This document shows, in pieces, positions 1 through 8,851 of a stretch of DNA of 64,000 nt. This stretch comes from Natronorubrum aibiense (GTDB lineage: Archaea; Halobacteriota; Halobacteria; Halobacteriales; Natrialbaceae): assembly GCF_009392895.1 (NCBI RefSeq), contig NZ_CP045488.1, forward strand, positions 2,728,001-2,792,000, written 5' to 3'. The translations under genes were made by a program, and so were the position numbers. Position 1 is the stretch's first letter. Each line of letters opens with the position of its first letter. The notes beneath the pieces are model-generated. The model saw only the letters and a program-made list of their open reading frames with translations. It was not told where the DNA came from and did not search any database.

Positions 1-821
1 TCGAAAATCCCGAAGACGCCACGATGTTGCAGGACGACGTCTGTGGACTCTTGCCAGACGGCTCGGTGCCCGGCAGTGAGGGGCAGGGCCTGTTCATCAA
101 GACGATCGGCCTCGGTGAAGACGAACAGCCCGAACTGTACGAGGCCGCAACCGACGAGTCGGCGATCTTAGAGAACGTCGCCGTCGACGACGACGGCACG
201 GTCCACTTCGACGAGGATCGCTACACCGCAAACTCCCGTGCGATCATCCAGCGCGATCAACTCGAGAGCGCCGACGACGAGATCGACTTAGAGCGGATGG
301 ATCAGGTCTTCTTCATCACGCGGAACCCGCTGATGCCGCCGGTCGCGAAACTCAACGACAAGCAGGCCGCCGTCGCGTTCATGCTCGGTGAGTCGATCGA
401 GACCAGCGCCGGCGATCCATCCCGTGCGGGTGAATCGATCCGCGTCGTTGGGACGAATCCCTTTATTATGGGTCCCGAAGGCGAGGAAGGCAACATCTTC
501 CAGGATCTCATCGACGAACTCGACGCCGAGTGTTTCGTCATCAACACGGGCTATCTTGGCGCGAAGTCCAAAGATATCGGCGTCACCGAATCCGTCACGG
601 TGCTGACGGAAACTGCACGCGGGACGATCGAGTGGACCGACGACGACCGGACCGGATTGACGATCCCCGAATCCGTCCCCGGACTGGACATCGAGAAGTA
701 CTACGTCCCCGACCACGTCGAGGACTACGACGACGCCGTTGCAGAGTTGCGTGCCGAACGACGAACGTACCTCGAGCAGTTCGACGAACTCCGCGACGAA
801 ATCAAAGACGCCGTCTACTGA
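1..821 (+). CDS. pckA: Phosphoenolpyruvate carboxykinase (ATP), C-terminal part
   Basis: Converts oxaloacetate plus ATP to phosphoenolpyruvate and CO2, the entry step of gluconeogenesis in the cytoplasm. The gene enters from the left edge already in frame (codons from base 3), so only the last 272 residues are seen and the nucleotide-binding P-loop half is mostly outside. Visible family features are a TRNPLMPPVAKL stretch, the FMLGESIETSAG segment and the GTNPFIMG segment, which match the C-terminal half of haloarchaeal PckA-type enzymes; the protein ends in a charged helix. It stands alone before a promoter for the next gene. Its role agrees with the acetate-assimilating methylaspartate cycle genes further right. 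The ATP versus GTP class is inferred from resemblance to haloarchaeal PckA, not from a seen nucleotide motif. Confidence 0.85.
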   Translation, partial: ENPEDATMLQDDVCGLLPDGSVPGSEGQGLFIKTIGLGEDEQPELYEAATDESAILENVAVDDDGTVHFDEDRYTANSRAIIQRDQLESADDEIDLERMDQVFFITRNPLMPPVAKLNDKQAAVAFMLGESIETSAGDPSRAGESIRVVGTNPFIMGPEGEEGNIFQDLIDELDAECFVINTGYLGAKSKDIGVTESVTVLTETARGTIEWTDDDRTGLTIPESVPGLDIEKYYVPDHVEDYDDAVAELRAERRTYLEQFDELRDEIKDAVY

Positions 822-944
822 TTCAGACGGTCCGTTCACGCTGTATTCGATCCCCGTTTTGCCCTGTTGATCGTCTCTCAGCCGTGAGCGATGGCGTTGC
901 CGAACAGGAATACTGTTATATGAGTCCAGTTCTCACCTCCAGTA

Positions 945-1136
945 ATGAGTCCACAGGTACGAACGCCAACGGCCCGCGTATGCGAACGGTGTGGTCGAGC
1001 AGAACGATGGGACAGCGACCTCGAGGCGTGGCAACTCGCCCGCGAAGACGGCGAAAAGCAGGTCGGGAACCCACACTGTCTTCACGAGTGGGACATCAAC
1101 GGGACGTTCAATCCCGTCGCTGAACCCGACGAGTAG
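945..1136 (+). CDS. HEWD family small zinc-finger-like protein
   Basis: A 63-residue haloarchaeal protein of unknown role. It has a CERC pair at residues 13-16 and a later Cys-Leu-His (CLHEWD) near residue 45, so it could hold one zinc ion; the HEWD tetrapeptide gives the family its name. The start is supported by an AT-rich TATA-like element (gttata) about 28 nt upstream, typical of a leaderless haloarchaeal mRNA. No operon partner: the next gene has its own promoter region. Function cannot be assigned from sequence. Confidence 0.8.
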   Translation: MSPQVRTPTARVCERCGRAERWDSDLEAWQLAREDGEKQVGNPHCLHEWDINGTFNPVAEPDE

Positions 1137-1224
1137 CCGAACGTGTGATCGCGACGGCCTGTCGTCTGCGACGTGTCACGAGCGGTGCGCGGATCTTTTT
1201 GCAGTTTCGCTCGTACCCAACAGT

Positions 1225-1527
1225 ATGCCGACCGTCTACATCACGGCGCCGCCGGACGACGCCAACGAGATCGCCGAGACGCTGGTCGAGGAGCGACTCG
1301 CGGCCTGCGTCAACCGACTGTCGACGACCTCGACGTATCGCTGGGACGGCGAGATTCACCACGACGACGAAGCCGTCCTGCTCGCGAAGACGACCGACGG
1401 CGCCTACGACGACCTCGTCGAGCGCGTGCAGGCGCTGCATCCACACGACGTGCCGTGTATCGAGTGCTTCGACGAAGCGGACGTTCTCGAGTCGTTCGCG
1501 ACGTGGCGGGCCGAAAGCGTCGACTGA
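1225..1527 (+). CDS. cutA: Divalent-cation tolerance protein CutA
   Basis: A 100-residue CutA1-family protein, a trimeric ferredoxin-like-fold protein linked to copper and divalent cation tolerance. The N-terminal TVYITAPPDDANEIAETLVEERLAACVN segment (residues 3-30) and the STYRWDGEIHHDDEAVLLAKT strand region are the family hallmarks: the Ala-Ala-Cys-Val-Asn and the Trp-x-Gly-x-Ile turn. Length is normal for the family. An in-frame extension reaches back to 991, but it runs through the HEWD gene and has no family similarity, so the ATG at 1225 is chosen. The exact physiological role of CutA in archaea is not settled. Confidence 0.92.
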   Translation: MPTVYITAPPDDANEIAETLVEERLAACVNRLSTTSTYRWDGEIHHDDEAVLLAKTTDGAYDDLVERVQALHPHDVPCIECFDEADVLESFATWRAESVD

Positions 1528-1624
1528 TCGTCAGCCGCTCGCCAACACCGGTACGGTACGCCGTCACAGGCAGTGACTGCCCGAAAAAGCAACCCTTAAA
1601 ACTCGCGCACGGGTTATCACGGAT

Positions 1625-2107
1625 ATGGCTGGAACCATCGAAGTGCTCGTTCCGGGTGGCCAGGCCAACCCTGGCCCACCGCTCGGTCCCGAGCTCGGAC
1701 CGACGCCCGTCGACGTGCAGGCAGTCGTACAGGAAATCAACGACCAGACGGCCGCGTTCGACGGCACGGAAGTGCCCGTCACCGTCGAATACGACGACGA
1801 CGGCTCGTTCGACATCGACGTCGGTGTCCCACCGACGGCCGCACTCGTCAAAGACGAGGCCGGTTTCGAGACCGGCAGCGGCGAACCGCAGAAGGACTTC
1901 GTCGCTGACCTCTCGGTCGACCAGGTCAAGAAGATCGCCGAGCAGAAACACCCAGACCTGCTCGCCTACGACACGATCAACGCGGCAAAGGAAGTCGTCG
2001 GCACCTGCGCCTCGATGGGCGTCACCATCGAAGGCAACGACGCTCGAGACTTCAAGGAAAAAGTCGACAGCGGCGAGTACGACGACGTGCTCGCAGCAGA
2101 CGCGTAA
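1625..2107 (+). CDS. rpl11: 50S ribosomal protein L11 (uL11)
   Basis: Binds the GTPase-associated centre of 23S rRNA together with the L10-L12 stalk. The 160-residue protein begins with the standard uL11 signature: a V-P-G-G-Q-A-N-P-G-P-P-L-G-P-x-L-G run at residues 8-24 followed by the Pro-Val-Asp/Asn helix. The C-terminal RNA-binding domain carries the GTCASMGVTIEG motif near residue 128. A TATA-like cccttaaaa ends about 25 nt before the ATG, so the mRNA is probably leaderless. A T-rich inverted repeat follows the stop. It is split from L1-L10-L12 by a gene on the other strand, so it is a separate transcription unit. Confidence 0.97.
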   Translation: MAGTIEVLVPGGQANPGPPLGPELGPTPVDVQAVVQEINDQTAAFDGTEVPVTVEYDDDGSFDIDVGVPPTAALVKDEAGFETGSGEPQKDFVADLSVDQVKKIAEQKHPDLLAYDTINAAKEVVGTCASMGVTIEGNDARDFKEKVDSGEYDDVLAADA

Positions 2108-2134
2108 TCGGTTCGGACGTCGACGCCGGACGAG

Positions 2135-2161
2135 ACCGTTTTTTTACGACCGTAAAACGGT
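2135..2161 (+). terminator. T-run with inverted repeat after L11
   Basis: The 8-bp arm accgtttt (2135-2142) is complementary to aaaacggt (2154-2161), and seven T residues lie at 2139-2145, 32 nt after the L11 stop. A poly-T tract is the usual archaeal termination signal; the hairpin may be incidental. Confidence 0.55.
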
Positions 2162-2268
2162 GAGCGATCAGCAATCCGCTCGAAGATTGTGAGCGACAAC
2201 TCGATCATCGTTTACAAAGTACCGAAGCCGTTAGTCGATCGAGCGTCGCAGTCAGCTCGGGTCCAGTA

Positions 2269-2823
2269 TCAAACTTTGTTCGCGGGCGGGACGGTCCGCT
2301 CGTCGGGACTGGTCGTTCCGGCCGATCCGAACAGGACGCGGACGCCAGCGCCGACGCCGAGTGCGCCGGCAAGAACGGCAACGGCAGCAGTCGCGACGAG
2401 TGATAGGCCAGCAAGACCGGCGACAACGCTTCCGGTGATGACGCCGATCCACACCTGATCGGCACCGAACCGCGCCGCGACGGCGTGGCCGATCGCGACG
2501 AGTCCGAGCGCCGTCAGTATCGGCAGTAGTGTGAGACCAGTGATGACCAGTACGATGCCGAAGAACGTCCCGAGGCTCGTCCCGACGATCAAATACCCCG
2601 TCGCTGTAACCCCGCTGAGGACGAGAAGTGTCGGCAATCCGATACACAGTGAAATAACCGGACTGCGGCGTGATTTCGTCACGGTCCGAAGCCCGTACCC
2701 CTGTCCCAGGCCGAGCACGACCGAGGCGACCACGAGCATCGCGGCGAACTGGACACCGACGCGCTCGAGCGAACTCAGCGACTGGTACGTCTCGAGATCG
2801 AGTCCGGTAACGAAAAGCGGCAC
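2269..2823 (-). CDS. Conserved haloarchaeal multi-pass membrane protein
   Basis: No function is recognised. From a GTG start the protein has 184 residues with about five or six hydrophobic segments: a first helix (ERVGVQFAAMLVVASVVLGL), a central pair around SLCIGLPTLLVLSG and TFFGIVLVITGLTLLPILTA, and a C-terminal glycine/alanine-rich pair ending in a short DERTVPPANK tail. The open frame extends up to an ATG at 2877, but a strong TATA box (atttatatagtg, about 2861-2872) lies inside that extension, so transcription should begin near 2840 and the GTG at 2823 is preferred. It sits between L11 and L1 on the opposite strand and is unlikely to be a translation protein. Confidence 0.7.
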   Translation of the reverse strand: MPLFVTGLDLETYQSLSSLERVGVQFAAMLVVASVVLGLGQGYGLRTVTKSRRSPVISLCIGLPTLLVLSGVTATGYLIVGTSLGTFFGIVLVITGLTLLPILTALGLVAIGHAVAARFGADQVWIGVITGSVVAGLAGLSLVATAAVAVLAGALGVGAGVRVLFGSAGTTSPDERTVPPANKV

Positions 2824-3055
2824 GAACGACTCGAGTGTCGTCGAGCAAACGACACTATATAAATCTAATGGCCACATGCTGAAACGCTACAGTGGCATAT
2901 TCTATAGTATTTTCGGTAATTGATATTATTTCCACACGTGATAGAAACACGAATAGTCTCTCGGACCGATCACTCGGTTGGCTATCGGTGACAGTCGCCG
3001 TTCGCCTCGAGATCGGATCTCGTGGCCGGTTTTGGGAACTCCGTCAGGACAGTTC

Positions 3056-3154
3056 GACGGGTTTAAGTTCGACATGGCACTTCGTTCAACAGAGACAGGC
3101 ATTGCCTGTTTCACTGACCCGTAGGAGCATTCCTGCGTACTACGGAGGTGAACG
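3056..3154 (+). promoter_or_regulatory. L1 operon promoter and structured leader, candidate L1 autoregulatory site
   Basis: A TATA-like gggtttaag (3059-3067) predicts a start near 3088-3092 and a leader of about 65 nt, long for this organism. The leader holds a hairpin acaggc (3095-3100), loop att, gcctgt (3104-3109), then a second stem cgtag (3120-3124) paired with ctacg (3140-3144), enclosing a smaller gtagga/tcctgc stem. The strong Shine-Dalgarno ggaggtga (3144-3151) begins on the last base of that stem. In Halobacterium and Methanococcus L1 represses its own mRNA by binding a leader element that mimics its 23S rRNA site; that this leader does the same is inferred. Confidence 0.65.
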
Positions 3155-3787
3155 ATGGCAGATTCGGATATCACAACCGCAGTGGCTCGCGCACTCGAGG
3201 AGTCGCCGGATCGGAACTTTACCGAGACGGTAGACCTCGCGATTAACTTGCGCGACCTTGACCTAAACGAACCGTCGAACCGTGTTGATGAGTCCATCGT
3301 CCTGCCGTCCGGAACCGGCCAAGAGACGATCATCGTCGTTATTGCCGAAGGCGAAACGGCTGTCCGCGCCGAAGAGGTTGCGGACGACGTGCTTTCGATC
3401 GACGACGTGGCCGATCTGGACGACGACGAAGCCAAAGATATGGCTGACGAGACGGACTTCTTCATCGCCGAAGAGGCGATGATGCAAGATATCGCCCGGC
3501 ACCTGGGTACCATTCTCGGTCCCCGAGGGAAGATGCCGGACCCACTCTCGCCCGACGACGACGTCGTCGAGACCGTCAACCGGCTCAAGAATACCGTGCA
3601 GCTTCGCTCCGGCGACCGACGAACGTTCCACACGCTCGTCGGCGCCGAAGATATGGATGCCGAAGACATCTCGGACAACATCGACGTCATCCTGCGTCGC
3701 CTGCACGCCGACCTCGAGAAAGGTCCCCAGAACATCGACGCCGTCTACGTGAAGACGACGATGGGACCGTCCGTGGAGGTGGCCTAA
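3155..3787 (+). CDS. rpl1: 50S ribosomal protein L1 (uL1)
   Basis: Builds the mobile L1 stalk that helps release deacylated tRNA, and in archaea also represses its own operon. The 210-residue product is of normal length. Recognisable features are the N-terminal [17 protein letters not shown] segment, the central [15 protein letters not shown] loop (residues about 117-131, the LGxxGxMPxP family signature) and a C-terminal [10 protein letters not shown] strand. It starts an operon: the stop is followed after 1 nt by the L10 gene. The start is fixed by a ggaggtga ribosome-binding site 3 nt upstream, stronger than at most genes in this window, within a structured leader. Confidence 0.97.
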   Translation: MADSDITTAVARALEESPDRNFTETVDLAINLRDLDLNEPSNRVDESIVLPSGTGQETIIVVIAEGETAVRAEEVADDVLSIDDVADLDDDEAKDMADETDFFIAEEAMMQDIARHLGTILGPRGKMPDPLSPDDDVVETVNRLKNTVQLRSGDRRTFHTLVGAEDMDAEDISDNIDVILRRLHADLEKGPQNIDAVYVKTTMGPSVEVA

Positions 3788-3788
3788 A

Positions 3789-4826
3789 ATGAGCGCACAG
3801 GCTGAACGCAAAACCGAGAACCTTCCCCAGTGGAAGAAAGAAGAAGTCGACGAGCTCGCGTCGATCATTGACAACTACGGGAGCGTCGGCATCGTCGGCA
3901 TTGCTGGCATTCCGAGCAAGCAGCTTCAGGACATGCGCCGTGACCTTCACGGGACTGCCGAGCTGCGCGTCAGCCGCAACACCCTACAGACGCGTGCGCT
4001 CGAGGACGCCGGACTCGGCGACCTCGTCGAGCACATCGAAGGGCAGGTCGGCATCGTCGCGACCGACGAGAACCCGTTCTCGCTGTACAAGGAGCTCGAG
4101 GCGTCGAAGACGCCTGCGCCGATCAACGAGGGCGAAGTCGCGCCGAACGACATCGTCATCCCCGAGGGTGACACCGGTGTCGATCCGGGGCCGTTCGTCG
4201 GTGAACTCCAGAGCATCGGTGCAAACGCACGCATCGAAGAGGGCTCGATTCAGGTCATGGAGGACTCGACGGTCTTAGAGGCCGGCGAGCAAGTCTCTGC
4301 GGATCTGTCGAACGTCCTCAACGAGCTTGGGATCGAACCCAAGGAAGTCGGACTCGACCTCAGAGCAGTCATTGCTGAGGGCGTGCTCTTCGACCCAGAA
4401 GACCTCGACATCGATATCGAGGCCTACGAGAGCGACGTGGCGACGGCCGCCGCTCGTGCTCGGAACCTCTCGGTCAACGCGAGCTACCCGACGGAAGCGA
4501 CCGCACCAACGCTCATCGCCAAAGCCACGGGCGAGGCCAAGAGCCTCGGCCTGCAGGCAGCGATCGAGGACGAAGCCCTGATGCCCGACCTCGTCTCGAA
4601 AGCCGACGCACAGCTGCGTGCGCTTGCGGCCCAGATCGACGACGAGGAAGCCCTGCCTGAGGAGCTGCAGGGCGTCGAGGCTCCTGCCGCACCGGCAGCA
4701 GCCGACGAGGGCGAGGACGAATCGGCAGACGACCACGACGACGCTGAGGCCGACGACGCCGACACCGACGACGACGAAGACGACGACGGTGACGGTGCCG
4801 AAGGACTCGGCGCAATGTTCGGATAA
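3789..4826 (+). CDS. rpl10: 50S ribosomal protein L10 / acidic stalk protein P0 (uL10)
   Basis: Anchors the L12 dimers on 23S rRNA and forms the ribosomal stalk that recruits GTPase factors. The 345-residue archaeal form is the long P0 type: an rRNA-binding uL10 domain (residues 1-105), an inserted P0 domain (about 106-180), helices that bind L12 dimers (about 210-285), then an acidic hinge almost free of basic residues and the terminal motif EGLGAMFG. L12 ends in the nearly identical EGLGELFG, as expected because both tails capture elongation factors. It lies 1 nt after L1 and 18 nt before L12 in one operon. Confidence 0.97.
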   Translation: MSAQAERKTENLPQWKKEEVDELASIIDNYGSVGIVGIAGIPSKQLQDMRRDLHGTAELRVSRNTLQTRALEDAGLGDLVEHIEGQVGIVATDENPFSLYKELEASKTPAPINEGEVAPNDIVIPEGDTGVDPGPFVGELQSIGANARIEEGSIQVMEDSTVLEAGEQVSADLSNVLNELGIEPKEVGLDLRAVIAEGVLFDPEDLDIDIEAYESDVATAAARARNLSVNASYPTEATAPTLIAKATGEAKSLGLQAAIEDEALMPDLVSKADAQLRALAAQIDDEEALPEELQGVEAPAAPAAADEGEDESADDHDDAEADDADTDDDEDDDGDGAEGLGAMFG

Positions 4827-4844
4827 TCAACGGAGGACCTACCA

Positions 4845-5180
4845 ATGGAATACGTATACGCTGCACTCATCCTGAACGAAACGGACGAAGAGATCAACGA
4901 AGACAACCTGACGGACGTGCTCGACGCTGCCGGCGTCGACGTCGAAGAGTCCCGAGTCAAGGCGCTCGTCGCCGCACTCGAGGACGTCGACATCGACGAG
5001 GCAGTCTCGGAAGCCGCTGCCGTCCCAGCCGCAGGTGCCGCCGCAGGCGGTGCAGCTGCAGCTGACGAAGACGAGGACGCCGAAGAAACCAGCGACGTCC
5101 CAGACACGACGGACGAAGACGAGGACGACGACGAAGACGAGGACGCCGGTGGCGAGGGCCTCGGCGAACTCTTCGGCTAA
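4845..5180 (+). CDS. rpl12: 50S ribosomal protein L12 / acidic stalk protein P1
   Basis: The archaeal P1-type stalk protein, bound as dimers to L10/P0 and delivering elongation factors to the ribosome. The 111-residue product starts [19 protein letters not shown], the conserved N-terminal dimerisation helix, continues with an Ala/Gly-rich linker (residues about 48-68) and a run of Asp/Glu, and ends EGLGELFG. A cggagg ribosome-binding site lies about 10 nt before the ATG. It is the last gene of L1-L10-L12; a five-T tract follows at 5212-5216. It is not homologous to bacterial L7/L12 despite the shared name. Confidence 0.97.
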   Translation: MEYVYAALILNETDEEINEDNLTDVLDAAGVDVEESRVKALVAALEDVDIDEAVSEAAAVPAAGAAAGGAAAADEDEDAEETSDVPDTTDEDEDDDEDEDAGGEGLGELFG

Positions 5181-5203
5181 GTCGCGACGCGACGACACCG
5201 CGA

Positions 5204-5220
5204 AATCCCGATTTTTATTC
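5204..5220 (+). terminator. T-tract terminator after L12
   Basis: Five consecutive T residues (5212-5216) follow a GC-rich stretch 32 nt past the L12 stop. This fits an archaeal oligo-T terminator for the stalk operon. Confidence 0.45.
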
Positions 5221-5385
5221 GACGCAACAGCCGGCCAGCGATAGCTGTGTGTGCTGACGATGGTCGAAAGCGATCGACACACTGACACTTCAACAGCGAC
5301 TCGAGTCGATCGACGGCCGGCCCTCGAGTGAGCCGCCGCCGAATCGACCGCAGGTTTAAGACCGAACGGGCGGCCAGACGAGCCA

Positions 5386-6627
5386 ATGGCCACCGCTCCA
5401 ATCGAGTTCGTCACCGAGCCCTCGCTGACCCTGCAGTTGCTCGGCTGGATCGTGGCTGGCGCGGTGCTCGGAAGCTGTAGCGGACTCGTTCCCGGCCTCC
5501 ACGCGAACAACTTTGCGCTGTTGCTCGCCGGCGTCGCGCCGTCGGTTCCCGGGCCGCCGCTGTTCGTCGGTTGTGCGATGCTCGCGGCCGGCGTCGTCCA
5601 CACCTTTCTCAACGCCGTCCCTGCGATGGCACTCGGTGTTCCCGACGCCGAGATGGCTGTCACCGCGCTGCCGGCCCACCGGCTGGTGCTCGAGGGACGT
5701 GGCTACGAAGCGATTCGCCTCTCCGCACTCGGGAGCGTGCTGGCCGTCCTCGCAGCAGTCCCGCTGGCCATCCCGGTCACGTGGGGCGTGACGGCTGCGT
5801 ACCCGACGATCCGGGATAATCTGGCGCTCGTGTTGACGATGGTCGTCGTCGCACTGGTCGCCTCCGAACGGACGTGGCGCGGGTGCGTCGGCGCCGTCGT
5901 CTCGTTCACGCTCGCCGCCGCGCTGGGGCTAGCTGCGCTCGATCTCTCGCCGGACGCGCCGCTCGAGGCCGGCGGGATGCTCGCACCCCTGTTCGCCGGG
6001 CTCTTTGGTGCGCCGGTGTTGCTCGATGCGATCCGCAGGAGCGGGATCCCGCCACAGCACAACGAGACCATCGCGATGTCCCATCCACTCGTTGGAATAA
6101 CGGCGATCGTCGGTGCGTTCGCGGGTGCGGTCGTCGGCTACATTCCGGGGGTATCGGCGGCGATCGCCGCTGTCGCGGTGCTCGCGTTCGTCCCCGGCCG
6201 CTCCGGTGATCGAGGCTACATCGTCGCGACGAGCGGCGTCGACACGGCGAATACGATCTTCGCGCTGTTCGCACTGGTCGCGATCGGTCAGCCTCGGACG
6301 GGCGTGATGGTCGCCTTCGAGCGCGTCGGCGCACCGCTCGAGATTCCGATCTTACTCGCCAGTATCGTCCTCGCGGGACTGCTCGGATTCGTGCTCGTAA
6401 TCGTCGCTGGAGATGCATATCTCGAGGCCGTCGGGCGAATCGATTACTGGAAGATTTCGGTCGCCGTCCTCGCACTCCTCCTCTGTCTCTCGTATCTGTT
6501 CACTGGCGTTGTCGGGATCGCGGTCTTTTGCGTTGCGGCCGCGATCGGGATGGTGCCGGTTCGAGTTCGGGCCCGACGGATCCACCTGATGGGCGTGTTG
6601 ATCGGCCCGTTGTTCATCGGTATATAG
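5386..6627 (+). CDS. TctA/DUF112-family tripartite tricarboxylate transporter permease-like protein
   Basis: A 413-residue polytopic membrane protein related to the large permease (TctA) of tripartite tricarboxylate transporters. The N-terminal GCxxGLVPGLHANNFA segment (residues about 28-43) and the later SHPLVGITAIVGAFAGAVVGYIPGVSAA segment are the duplicated glycine-rich signatures of this family; about ten to twelve hydrophobic helices fill the rest. No TctB or TctC binding-protein gene lies nearby, which is usual for archaeal members, so transport partner and substrate are unknown. A TATA-like gtttaag is about 30 nt upstream. It is monocistronic. Confidence 0.8.
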   Translation: MATAPIEFVTEPSLTLQLLGWIVAGAVLGSCSGLVPGLHANNFALLLAGVAPSVPGPPLFVGCAMLAAGVVHTFLNAVPAMALGVPDAEMAVTALPAHRLVLEGRGYEAIRLSALGSVLAVLAAVPLAIPVTWGVTAAYPTIRDNLALVLTMVVVALVASERTWRGCVGAVVSFTLAAALGLAALDLSPDAPLEAGGMLAPLFAGLFGAPVLLDAIRRSGIPPQHNETIAMSHPLVGITAIVGAFAGAVVGYIPGVSAAIAAVAVLAFVPGRSGDRGYIVATSGVDTANTIFALFALVAIGQPRTGVMVAFERVGAPLEIPILLASIVLAGLLGFVLVIVAGDAYLEAVGRIDYWKISVAVLALLLCLSYLFTGVVGIAVFCVAAAIGMVPVRVRARRIHLMGVLIGPLFIGI

Positions 6628-6710
6628 AACGCCGCCATCAATTGCTGTATGTGAACATTTCACAAGTATTTTTTACCGAGATCGGTGTAGCGTTGTAAGG
6701 TGTCTTACCG

Positions 6711-7517
6711 ATGGTAAACGCGACAGTCGACGTCATCTACCGGGGCGGACTCGAGTGCGATCAGAACTACATGATCGAGGGACAGACGTTGGGGACTCAC
6801 GACGAGCCGAATCCGGACCTCGACTACGAGGAAATTCCGGTCTGGAATCTCGTCATCGATCATCCCGAAGCGACGATCCTCTGGGATACCGGCTCGCACC
6901 ACGACGCACTCGAGGGCCACTGGCCCGAAGGACTCACACAGGCGTTCTATCCACACGACGCCCACGAACACCGACTGGACGAGGATTTAGAGGAGGCAGG
7001 CTACAGTATCAACGACATCGACGCGGTTTTCCAGACCCATCTCCATCTGGACCACGCCGGTGGCCTCGAGTTCTTCGACGGCACCGACGTCCCGGTGTAC
7101 GTCCACGAGAAAGAGATCAAGTTCGCCTACTACAGCGCCAAGACCGATAAGGGGAGTGGCGCGTACATCCTCGAGGATTTCGACCACGACCTCAACTGGG
7201 AGATCATCCATCAGGATCGCGAGGAACACTTCGAGGACCTCGAGTTCGTCCGATTCCCAGGCCACACGCCGGGACTGACGGGGTCGGTGATCCACCTCGA
7301 CGACGACGGCACCGTCGTCTTCACCGGCGATCAGGTCTACCAAGCGCCCAACTACGAGGCGGAGGAACCGCTCGGAGCCGGCCTCCTCTGGGGGAAGACG
7401 GAGTGGTTCGACAGCCTCCAGCGGATCAAGGAACTCGAGCGCCGCCACGACGCGGAGGTCGTCTACGGCCACGACACAGACCAGTTCGCCGAGATCGAAG
7501 ACGGGTGGGGGCAGTGA
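6711..7517 (+). CDS. N-acyl-homoserine-lactonase-like metallo-beta-lactamase-fold hydrolase
   Basis: A 268-residue metallo-hydrolase of the AttM/AiiB lactonase subgroup. The di-zinc site motif HLHLDH is at residues 110-115 (H110, H112, D114, H115), with FPGHTPG giving the next histidine, FTGDQ supplying the bridging aspartate and VYGHD the last histidine. The N-terminal WNLVIDHPEATILWDTGSHHD is typical of lactonases rather than glyoxalase II. It is followed after 2 nt by an iron alcohol dehydrogenase gene, so the two are probably cotranscribed and may open a lactone and then oxidise the product. The true substrate is unknown; quorum quenching is only a family label. Confidence 0.85.
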   Translation: MVNATVDVIYRGGLECDQNYMIEGQTLGTHDEPNPDLDYEEIPVWNLVIDHPEATILWDTGSHHDALEGHWPEGLTQAFYPHDAHEHRLDEDLEEAGYSINDIDAVFQTHLHLDHAGGLEFFDGTDVPVYVHEKEIKFAYYSAKTDKGSGAYILEDFDHDLNWEIIHQDREEHFEDLEFVRFPGHTPGLTGSVIHLDDDGTVVFTGDQVYQAPNYEAEEPLGAGLLWGKTEWFDSLQRIKELERRHDAEVVYGHDTDQFAEIEDGWGQ

Positions 7518-7519
7518 CG

Positions 7520-8833
7520 ATGGGCTACGACCGCTCGGTGTCGGCACCCGAGCACGAACTCGGCCCGGAGACGGTCTGGCACCTCCAGATGCCACAGATC
7601 AGGTTCGGTCGCGACGCCGTCGAGGAACTGGGCTACCAGCTCGCCGATCTCGGGGTCGGCGGCGACGCCCACGGACTGCTCGTCACGGACGAGACCCTGG
7701 TCGATATCGGCCACGTCGGCCGCGTCAGGGACCACCTCGAGGACGCGGGCTACGACGTCACCGTCTGGGACGGAGCGGAACGCGAGCCGTCGATCGAGAA
7801 CGTCGACCACTGCATCGAGTTCGTCCGCGAGCAGGAAGGCGATGCGGGCTACGATTTCTACCTCGGCTTCGGCGGCGGAAGCTGCATCGACGTGGCCAAA
7901 ACGACTCGAGCGGTGATAGAAAACGGCGGGCAGGTACTCGATTACATCGCCGAGCCGACTGGCGAGGGCGAGGCGCTGACCGAGTCGGGGCCGCCGCTGA
8001 TACTCATGCCGACGACAGCCGGCACGGGCGCGGAGATTTCGCCCGTTGCGATCCTCTCTGTCGAGGATCAGGAGATCAAAGAGGGGATCTCGAGCAACCA
8101 CATTCGAGCCGACGCGGCCGTCCTCGACCCGACGTTTACGACGACGTTGCCGCCGGAGATGACCGCAAAGACGGCGATGGATGCGCTGGGCCACGCCATT
8201 GAGGGCTATACGACCCATCCATTCGACAGCCTCCTACGGGCGTCCGATCCGGGCTCGCGGCCGGTCTACGCCGGGCGAACGGGACTCACCGAGATGTTCT
8301 CCGAAAAGGCGATCGACCTCCTCTCGAGTAACGTCCGGACGGCAGTCCACAACGGTGACGATCTCGAGGCTCGTTCGGCGATGCTCAAGGGGGCCTTATT
8401 CGGCGCGATCGCGGGGCTGACGGCTGGCGCGAGCCTCTGTCACGCGATGGCCTACCCCGTCGGCAACCGGTATCACACCTATCACGGCGAGACTATCGCC
8501 GTCCTCACGCCGGCGACAACGCTCGGCTACAACGTGGCCAGCGATCCGGAGCGATTCGTTGCAGTCGCCGAGATGCTCGGTGCCGAGACCGACGGACTGG
8601 GCACTCGCGAGGCTGCAGATCGAGCCAGACAGGAGTACGTCCGGCTCCAGCAGGATCTCAACGTCATCCCGAGCGGTCTCAACGACCTCGCTGGGATCAC
8701 CGAGGAGGATATCGACTGGCTAGCGAGCCAAACCGTCGAAACTCAACAACGTCTGCTGCGCTGTAATCCGCGGCCGGTAACCGAAGACGACGCCGCCGAC
8801 ATCTTCCGGGACGCGCTGTACAACTGGGAGTGA
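7520..8833 (+). CDS. Iron-containing alcohol dehydrogenase
   Basis: A 437-residue group III (iron-dependent) NAD(P)-alcohol dehydrogenase. The dinucleotide-binding FGGGSCIDVAK motif lies near residues 118-128, followed by PTTAGTGAEISPVAIL. Metal-binding histidines are in MDALGHAIEGY and GASLCHAMAYPVGNRYHTYHGE. The long form with an insert (SDPGSRPVYAGRTG) resembles hydroxyacid-oxoacid transhydrogenase-like members. A longer reading frame begins at 7403 inside the lactonase gene; the ATG at 7520, 2 nt after the lactonase stop, is chosen because it begins family similarity. Coupling to the lactonase suggests oxidation of a hydroxyacid or alcohol; substrate not known. Confidence 0.88.
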   Translation: MGYDRSVSAPEHELGPETVWHLQMPQIRFGRDAVEELGYQLADLGVGGDAHGLLVTDETLVDIGHVGRVRDHLEDAGYDVTVWDGAEREPSIENVDHCIEFVREQEGDAGYDFYLGFGGGSCIDVAKTTRAVIENGGQVLDYIAEPTGEGEALTESGPPLILMPTTAGTGAEISPVAILSVEDQEIKEGISSNHIRADAAVLDPTFTTTLPPEMTAKTAMDALGHAIEGYTTHPFDSLLRASDPGSRPVYAGRTGLTEMFSEKAIDLLSSNVRTAVHNGDDLEARSAMLKGALFGAIAGLTAGASLCHAMAYPVGNRYHTYHGETIAVLTPATTLGYNVASDPERFVAVAEMLGAETDGLGTREAADRARQEYVRLQQDLNVIPSGLNDLAGITEEDIDWLASQTVETQQRLLRCNPRPVTEDDAADIFRDALYNWE

Positions 8834-8851
8834 GCCGAGCCGAAGGGGACC

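Noticed and set aside
2824-2877. Upstream ATG of the membrane protein gene
   Set aside because: A strong TATA box lies inside the extension, so transcription should begin downstream of that ATG; the GTG at 2823 was used, although the upstream start cannot be excluded.
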